A stretch of DNA of 48,077 nt, from positions 1-48,077 of the forward strand of contig JAGCMB010000061.1 in assembly GCA_017646665.1 (NCBI GenBank), given 5' to 3'. Position 1 is the stretch's first letter; every line of letters begins with the position of its first letter. This document shows positions 43,172 through 48,077 of this stretch, in pieces. The notes beneath the pieces were generated by a model. It did no database searches, was not told the DNA's origin, and saw only the letters and a program-made list of their open reading frames with translations. Position numbers and translations under genes: made by a program. The DNA comes from Bacteroidaceae bacterium. Lineage in GTDB: Bacteria > Bacteroidota > Bacteroidia > Bacteroidales > Bacteroidaceae.

Positions 43172-45025
43172 ATGGCTATAATAGAATGTAGGAAATGTGG
43201 TCAGCCCGTTTCGGATAAGGCTGATTTCTGTTCAATCTGTGGAACTCCGGTTGGAGAAGAGAATGTGGCTCCCGAGAATATCTCGCCAACACCTCCGCCT
43301 CTTGTTAAAGAACCATATAGGAGTGCACCTGTGCAGCCTGTAATGAACGTGTCGCCGGCCCCAGTAAAGGATGCGGCTCAGCAAGGTGGAAAAAAGACAT
43401 CGTTGTTTTTGATTGTAGCCCTGTCGCTATTGGTTGTCCTGTTGTGTGGTGTTGTGCTATATATGGCTCTCTCGTCGGACGACAGGGGTGATGCCAATGT
43501 AGAGCAAGGCCGTGTTGAGGTTGCTCAGGTGGTAGAGGAAACTCCGGCTCCGGAAACAGCCGCTCCTGTGACCGACGAACCGGTTGCTGTTGTAATTGAA
43601 GAGCCTGAGCCCGAACCTGTGGTGTTCAATAATAGGACGTTTACAGTAAATGGCGTAGCGTTCAATATGGTGGCTGTCGATGGTGGTACTTTTATGATGG
43701 GTGCTACACTTGAACAGGAAAATGCATATAATGACGAGAAGCCTCTTCATACAGTAACCGTTGATAGTTACTATATGGGTGAAACTGAGGTTACACAGGA
43801 GTTGTGGAACGCTGTGATGGGTAACAATACATCATATTTCGCCGGTAACAATCAATTCCCGGTAGAGAGCGTGAGCTACAACGACTGTCTGCAATTCATC
43901 AATTCGTTGAATGATATTCTCGCCGATGAACTTCCTGACGGTTGCCGTTTCCGTCTTCCCACAGAGGCTGAATGGGAGTTTGCAGCCCGTGGTGGCAATG
44001 CTTCATTTGTGGCACATAAATATAGTGGCGGCAACGAAATTGACCAGGTTGCGTGGTATGATGCAAATAGCAATAGCTCGCCGTCCGAGGTGAAGAAAAA
44101 AACTCCTAATAAGTTGGGACTTTATGATATGAGTGGTAATGTCTATGAATGGTGTAGCGATTGGTATTCTGCCGATTATTACAAAAATTCTCCACTGAAG
44201 AATCCACAAGGTCCTGCTTTGGGAGTACAACACGTAATTCGTGGCGGTAGCTGGGATTTGCAATCAAAATATTGCCGCATATCACTGCGTAACTATGCAT
44301 CTCCAGGAGCACGCGGATACTCCAACGGCTTGCGTTTGGCTCTTAATGCTCCAGTCAATAAAGAAGGAGTCTTGGAGTCTGCCACCGATGGCTATGAAAG
44401 AGAGCTGATAGAAAGCATCTTGAATAATATCTCTATCTCACTTACCGAAATGTATGAGAACTCAGGGCATACATACACGCCGCCATTCTCTACCGAAATG
44501 AATGTCTTAAATTCAAAGGCCAGGAAACTTGCCACGGATATTATGAGGGCTACCGGATCTGAACTTTTTGAAGACTGGACCGATGTTGACTGGAATTGGC
44601 TGGAATCACAGGATTGGGAAACGATATCTTATAGAATAATAAACTATAATAAGGTTTCTGAAACATCGATATTGGTAGATGTGCAATTTGTCGACTCGTA
44701 TTCTGGCGATATGACAAAGAAACGTATTGAGTTTATTAATATGGGAGCAGCACTTGTTATAGATGATATTTGGAGTCTTGGCTATGGTTCGGCTCCGGGT
44801 ATCACAGCCTCTTCTGTTTCTCATAAAGTGTCTACAACACGATTTATTCAGGAAAACGAAGGTAAATATGATACAACCGAAATGTCTGTGATAGAGGTCG
44901 TGGAGGAAGATGTTGAGCCCGAAGAACAGGAACTTGTGCAAGTGCAGGATGCAAGTGAATATGCTGATTATGAAGAATATGATAATTCAGAAATACTCTA
45001 TTTAGAGGAAACTCCTGAATTATAA
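43172..45025 (+). CDS. Zinc-ribbon, single-membrane-pass SUMF1-domain protein
   Basis: The 617-residue protein combines: a zinc ribbon at the N-terminus (Cys6, Cys9, Cys20, Cys23); a Pro-rich stretch; one membrane helix (about 77-100); a Pro/Glu linker; a SUMF1/formylglycine-enzyme-type domain (about 160-395, with GGTFMMGA, RLPTEAEWEFAARGG and GLYDMSGNVYEWCSDW); a DUF3828-like domain (about 415-540); and an acidic tail. In the active-site segment GGSW...KYC only the second of the two catalytic cysteines of human FGE (Cys341) has an equivalent; the first (Cys336) is Leu. So it is probably not a formylglycine-generating enzyme and more likely a binding or scaffold protein. The zinc ribbon would be cytoplasmic and the SUMF1 part periplasmic. 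Confidence 0.85.
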   Translation: MAIIECRKCGQPVSDKADFCSICGTPVGEENVAPENISPTPPPLVKEPYRSAPVQPVMNVSPAPVKDAAQQGGKKTSLFLIVALSLLVVLLCGVVLYMALSSDDRGDANVEQGRVEVAQVVEETPAPETAAPVTDEPVAVVIEEPEPEPVVFNNRTFTVNGVAFNMVAVDGGTFMMGATLEQENAYNDEKPLHTVTVDSYYMGETEVTQELWNAVMGNNTSYFAGNNQFPVESVSYNDCLQFINSLNDILADELPDGCRFRLPTEAEWEFAARGGNASFVAHKYSGGNEIDQVAWYDANSNSSPSEVKKKTPNKLGLYDMSGNVYEWCSDWYSADYYKNSPLKNPQGPALGVQHVIRGGSWDLQSKYCRISLRNYASPGARGYSNGLRLALNAPVNKEGVLESATDGYERELIESILNNISISLTEMYENSGHTYTPPFSTEMNVLNSKARKLATDIMRATGSELFEDWTDVDWNWLESQDWETISYRIINYNKVSETSILVDVQFVDSYSGDMTKKRIEFINMGAALVIDDIWSLGYGSAPGITASSVSHKVSTTRFIQENEGKYDTTEMSVIEVVEEDVEPEEQELVQVQDASEYADYEEYDNSEILYLEETPEL

Positions 45026-45139
45026 AGTATTGACGAAATAATATTGGTTATCTAGTCCTGTTCACGGGAAAACAACTCGCAATGTAGAACTGTATGTGCG
45101 CAATTTGTGTCGTCATCAGGTTAATCTTCTTCATTGCTT

Positions 45140-45187
45140 GACAATAACAGCAGAGGCTCTCTTGCGAGAGCCTCTGCTGTTATTGTC
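45140..45187. terminator. 22-bp hairpin terminator
   Basis: Perfect arms 45140-45161 and 45166-45187 with loop TTGC; core CAGAGGCTCTC. It separates the converging SUMF1 and Spy-like genes and touches the stop codon of the latter (45188). Between 45026 and 45139 I see nothing else. Confidence 0.9.
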
Positions 45188-45664
45188 TTATTCGTTTTTC
45201 TTCTCTTTCGACATTTTGTTGCGATGTCCTGTCATCTTTTTCATCAGGTCGCGCTGGAATGAATTCTCGGCGTGTAGCACTCTGCGCAGTTTGCAGGGGT
45301 TGAGGACATTGAGATATTTCTCGGCGTATTCTCTCTCCAGCTTTGCGACTTCAATCTTTGTGTCGGCCATTTTGTAGACAAAGTCACGGCACTCTTCTTC
45401 GGTCATTTTCTCTTTACGGTTCTTTTTGAAGTCTTTGCGTGCATCGCGTTCAAGGTCGAACTTCTTTTTCTGCAACTCAAAGAATAATGGGAAGAAGGCC
45501 TCGGCCTCTTCTGCCGTCAGGTCGGCTTTCTCAGTTATGTATGCTCTTTGTTTTGCCTGGAACTCCTCGGGTGAGAAGTGTGGCTTGTTCTTTCTGTTCT
45601 CTTGAGCGCTTGCTGCCATAACGCTAAGAAACATAATAAGCAGTGTAAATAGATGTCTTTTCAT
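45188..45664 (-). CDS. Spy/CpxP-like periplasmic protein
   Basis: The 158-residue protein has a signal peptide (cleavage after ASA) and a helical, strongly charged body. LTAEEAEAFFPLF followed by KMTEEECRDFVYKM resembles the LTxxQ-type repeats of Spy/CpxP-like proteins, which chaperone or sense periplasmic stress. In Bacteroidales such genes often close an ECF sigma operon, as here (after the sigma factor and a membrane protein). Confidence 0.7.
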   Translation of the reverse strand: MKRHLFTLLIMFLSVMAASAQENRKNKPHFSPEEFQAKQRAYITEKADLTAEEAEAFFPLFFELQKKKFDLERDARKDFKKNRKEKMTEEECRDFVYKMADTKIEVAKLEREYAEKYLNVLNPCKLRRVLHAENSFQRDLMKKMTGHRNKMSKEKKNE

Positions 45665-45681
45665 ATTGTTGAGTTTTTAGT

Positions 45682-46026
45682 TTATTCAAGGTCGGTGTCA
45701 GTGAGGTAACAATAAAATGTATAATCGTCTATTGTATAGCTGTTGAGTATATTATCGATGTACTCACTTTCGTTTGTTTCAATGTTTGCGATATTTGTAT
45801 AGCTGTTATTTACGGGCATCAGAATGTTGAATGCCAAGATGAAAATTACCGCAATTGCCGCTGCATAACCAACCGCGCGACCAAACTTTCCAAGAATGTG
45901 GGTTCTTTGTCGTTGAATTGTTCTGCTGTTCTCAACTGTTGAGCTCAATATATTCTTGTTCAATTGCTCAAAGTAGCCTTCGGGAACAGTGAATGTTTTT
46001 TTATTTATGTTGTTTTTCTTCTCCAT
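45682..46026 (-). CDS. Putative anti-sigma-type membrane protein
   Basis: The 114-residue protein has FTVPEGYFEQLNKNIL near the N-terminus, a motif common in small Bacteroidales proteins encoded next to ECF sigma factors, one membrane helix (about 52-72), and a short periplasmic tail ending CYLTDTDLE. It could bind the sigma factor. No zinc anti-sigma motif is seen, so the role is inferred from position. Confidence 0.6.
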   Translation of the reverse strand: MEKKNNINKKTFTVPEGYFEQLNKNILSSTVENSRTIQRQRTHILGKFGRAVGYAAAIAVIFILAFNILMPVNNSYTNIANIETNESEYIDNILNSYTIDDYTFYCYLTDTDLE

Positions 46027-46082
46027 AATCCTGTTTCTGTTTATATGATGGAATATTTTGCCGATGGTTTAATCTGTTGTGT

Positions 46083-46643
46083 TCAAGAAATTTCAACATT
46101 TCCTATGTATTCCTCAATTTTCTTTACTGCAATGTGGTATGATGCCTTTAGTGCACCCACGCTGGTGTTGAGCATCTTGGACATCTCCTCATATTTGATT
46201 TCGTTGAAATATTTCAGGTTGAATACCTGCCGTTGTTTTTCGGGTAGTCGTGCAATGGCTTCCTGAAGCATAGCGTCGGCTTTGTTTCCGCAGAAATGTG
46301 TGTCGCTTTCCAGAAATTCGGCTATTGCTCCATCGGGGCTGTCAAGTGAAACGGTTGTATTCTGGTTCTTGTTTAGGAATGTCAGCGTTTCATTTATTGC
46401 AATGCGGTAGAGCCAAGTGGATATCTTTGATTTTCCTTGGAAACTTTCAATGTTTATCCACGCCTTTGTAAAGGTGTTCTGTACAATGTCGTTTGCGTCA
46501 TCGTGCACCAGTACCATACGTCGGACATACCAATAGATACTTTCGCTATGCTCGCGTACAATAGCTGAAAATGCACCAGCCCTGAGTGTGTTCACTTTGA
46601 GTTGTGCAATGATGGTATCTTCATTGTATTTTTTGTCTGACAC
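46083..46643 (-). CDS. ECF-type RNA polymerase sigma factor
   Basis: The 186-residue protein has sigma region 2 (DDANDIVQNTFTKAWINIESF) and region 4 (LPEKQRQVFNLKYFNEIKYEEMS), without regions 1.1 and 3. No ATG is found near the start; GTG at 46643 is the most likely start codon. It heads an operon with the putative anti-sigma and Spy-like genes and so may control envelope-stress or its own transcription. Confidence 0.9.
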   Translation of the reverse strand: MSDKKYNEDTIIAQLKVNTLRAGAFSAIVREHSESIYWYVRRMVLVHDDANDIVQNTFTKAWINIESFQGKSKISTWLYRIAINETLTFLNKNQNTTVSLDSPDGAIAEFLESDTHFCGNKADAMLQEAIARLPEKQRQVFNLKYFNEIKYEEMSKMLNTSVGALKASYHIAVKKIEEYIGNVEIS

Positions 46644-46694
46644 AGCGATGTTCTGCTTTTTATTTTTTCTTTGACAGGAAATATTGCAAAAGGT

Positions 46695-47606
46695 TTAAAT
46701 TCTTATTATATCTCCCTCGGTGGCAGCAATGGTGTTGGAAAATAGTTCACGTGCTTCGGCGAGCAGTGTGCTTGGCGTTTCGTATCGCGATGAGTAGTGC
46801 CCAATCACCAATTTCTTTACTCCGGCATCGCTTGCTGTCTGTGCCGCTTGTTTCGCTGTGCTGTGGAAAGTCTGTGCTGCACGCTCCTTTTCGCTGTCAG
46901 CGAATGTGGCTTCGTGGTAAAGTAAATCGACGCCTCTTAGAAATTCGCTGTTGTTGCAAGGGGCTGTGTCGCTGCAATATGCATAGCTACGTGACGGGTC
47001 TGCATCCTTTGTGAGTCTGTTGTTCTTGATAATCTCTCCTTCGGGTGTGGTGTAGTCTGCGCCGTCCTTTATCGACTGTCGCATATATGCCGGTATATTA
47101 TAGAAATTTGCCACATCGCCAAGCAGATGTCGTCTTTTGGGCTTTTCGCGGAATAGAAAACCGCAACAGGGTATGCGATGTCTAAGCGGAAGCGTTTCTA
47201 CTGTTATGGTGTTGTCTTCGTATATTGTCTGGTGTCTTGTTGTGTCTATGCCGTGAAAGAATAGGGGATAATGCATGCCCTTGCAGAAGAATTCTATTTG
47301 CGGTTTCATTAACTCCTCAAGCATAGGGTCGGCATAGATGTGGAGTGGAGCAGTGCGTCCGAGTAACCCGAATGTGGATATCAGGCCAATAAGCCCAAAG
47401 CAATGGTCGCCGTGCAGGTGTGATATGAAAATGTGGTTTATAAATGAGAAGTGTATATGGTTTCTGCGTAGTTGGACTTGTGTACCCTCTCCACAGTCGA
47501 CCATAAACTGTTTGTTGCCTATCTTGATTATCTGCGCACTCGCATTGTGACGTGTCGTAGGCAATGCCGAGCCGCAACCCAGTATGTGTATCTCGAATGG
47601 TTCCAT
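46695..47606 (-). CDS. rnz: Ribonuclease Z
   Basis: RNase Z trims the 3' end of tRNA precursors. The metal-binding HLHGDH motif (in FISHLHGDHCFGL), the N-terminal ILGCGSALPT and the VIGHYSSRY near the end are typical; 303 residues is the normal short form. The consensus promoter lies only 7 bases before the ATG, so the transcript is expected to be almost leaderless. Confidence 0.95.
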   Translation of the reverse strand: MEPFEIHILGCGSALPTTRHNASAQIIKIGNKQFMVDCGEGTQVQLRRNHIHFSFINHIFISHLHGDHCFGLIGLISTFGLLGRTAPLHIYADPMLEELMKPQIEFFCKGMHYPLFFHGIDTTRHQTIYEDNTITVETLPLRHRIPCCGFLFREKPKRRHLLGDVANFYNIPAYMRQSIKDGADYTTPEGEIIKNNRLTKDADPSRSYAYCSDTAPCNNSEFLRGVDLLYHEATFADSEKERAAQTFHSTAKQAAQTASDAGVKKLVIGHYSSRYETPSTLLAEARELFSNTIAATEGDIIRI

Positions 47607-47613
47607 AGTTTGG

Positions 47614-47645
47614 CAAATTTAGTTATTAGGTCGATAAAAAGCAAA
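47614..47645 (-). promoter_or_regulatory. Promoter of rnz, abutting the start codon
   Basis: TTTG (47645-47642), 20 bases, then TAAATTTG (47621-47614): a full consensus match. Only seven bases separate it from the ATG at 47606. Confidence 0.75.
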
Positions 47646-47673
47646 TCCTTGCCTGCGTAATGGGATAAAAAAA

Positions 47674-47701
47674 GTAAAGGCTGTCAATTGACAGCCTTTA
47701 C
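47674..47701. terminator. Perfect palindromic terminator after rpsA
   Basis: Arms GTAAAGGCTGTC and its complement around AATT (12-bp stem), followed on the minus strand by seven T. It ends the leftward rpsA transcript. Confidence 0.88.
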
Positions 47702-47724
47702 CATTGATATTGTGAATTGTTTAA

Positions 47725-48077
47725 TTATTCACCTTTACCCTCGAGCTTGCTCTTGAGTGCAGCAAGTGCGTCGATGTCGCCGAGAGTTGTTGCAGCAGCC
47801 TGGTTCTGGATTGCAGGTGCAGCCTCTTCTGCCTTCTTGCTCTTGCGAGCTGCAGCAGCTGCCTTCTTCTCTGCCTTCTCCTCCTCCTTAGCAGCATCCT
47901 CGAAGATGCGGCTGTGAGAAAGGATGATTCTCTTAGCCTCCTTGTTGAACTCAATTACCTTGAATGACAACTTCTCCTCTGCAGCAGCCTGTGTGCCATC
48001 CTCCTTAACGAGGTGCTTTGGAGTAGCGAAGCCCTCAACGCCGTAAGGCAATGAAACAACTGCGCCCTTGTCGATAA
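47725..48077 (-). CDS. rpsA: 30S ribosomal protein S1, C-terminal part (start beyond window)
   Basis: The frame is open to the right edge. It encodes the end of the last S1 RNA-binding repeat (PYGVEGFATPKHLVKEDGT, then FKVIEFNKEAKRIILSHS) and an Ala/Lys/Glu-rich tail with IDALAALKSKLEGKGE at the end, a Bacteroidetes-type S1 ending. The codons are strongly biased, as expected for a highly expressed gene. A terminator follows. Confidence 0.93.
   Translation of the reverse strand, partial: IDKGAVVSLPYGVEGFATPKHLVKEDGTQAAAEEKLSFKVIEFNKEAKRIILSHSRIFEDAAKEEEKAEKKAAAAARKSKKAEEAAPAIQNQAAATTLGDIDALAALKSKLEGKGE

Noticed and set aside
43172-45025. Formylglycine-generating enzyme for sulfatases
   Set aside because: One of the two catalytic cysteines is replaced by Leu, and the zinc-ribbon/membrane layout is unlike FGE.
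1-48077. tRNA, rRNA, insertion sequence or prophage
   Set aside because: I found no cloverleaf, ribosomal RNA, transposase or phage gene in any gap or reading frame.

Overview
The window is a chromosomal stretch of a Bacteroidales bacterium (Bacteroides/Prevotella-like). The evidence is promoters of the Bacteroidetes type (TTTG, 19-20 bases, TAnnTTTG), NigD-like and DUF5689/choice-of-anchor-J lipoproteins, a TonB-dependent receptor typical of the phylum, a lysyl-tRNA synthetase with a C-terminal extension, a nucleotidyltransferase-GHMP kinase fusion, and A-rich gene starts with few Shine-Dalgarno sites. I see no tRNA, rRNA, insertion sequence, prophage or CRISPR array. Nearly all DNA is coding, and most gene ends carry near-perfect intrinsic terminator hairpins.

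Layout. 1-1543: GGGtGRT-family protein (cut by the window edge) and a NifU-like partner, leftward. 1764-9155: rightward genes for a NigD-like lipoprotein, SmpB, a cobalamin-dependent methionine synthase without reactivation domain, a calcium-type P-type ATPase and a DedA protein. 9156-9490: strong terminator plus two 100-bp repeats. 9491-12596: leftward operon of KdsD-like isomerase, CMP-sugar-acid synthetase-like enzyme, MptE-like (DUF115) protein and SIMPL protein. 12763-14355: threonine dehydratase and RidA. 14551-20118: TonB-dependent receptor and two surface lipoproteins. 20333-21543: ilvC with a leader holding a terminator between promoter and gene. 21624-22667: secreted endonuclease/exonuclease/phosphatase protein. 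22721-27057: superoxide dismutase, PcrA/UvrD helicase, NspC. 27136-28933: leftward SDR, CAT-like acetyltransferase, 4-Cys protein and small winged-helix protein. 29144-30651: an orphan small gene and the nucleotidyltransferase-GHMP kinase fusion. 30759-42235: ten leftward genes in one probable operon from valS to comF. 42357-45025: MazG and a zinc-ribbon/membrane/SUMF1 protein. 45188-46643: ECF sigma factor operon. 46695-48077: RNase Z and the end of ribosomal protein S1.

How the genes work together. Housekeeping functions dominate: translation (valS, lysS, prmC, smpB, rpsA, rnz), central metabolism (pgi, gpsA, metH) and isoleucine/valine synthesis (ilvA, ilvC, with RidA removing the enamine/imine made by IlvA). 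The surface layer is served by the Kdo/sialic-acid-like cluster, the UDP-xylose synthase and the TonB/lipoprotein set, which may act with the nearby secreted EEP-family enzyme.

No single clearly new machine stands out. The best leads are the ilvC attenuator-like leader, the KdsD/cytidylyltransferase/MptE-like cluster, the kinase fusion, the zinc-ribbon SUMF1 protein lacking one catalytic cysteine, the SDR/CAT/4-Cys/winged-helix operon, the paired 100-bp repeats and the GGGtGRT/NifU-like pair.
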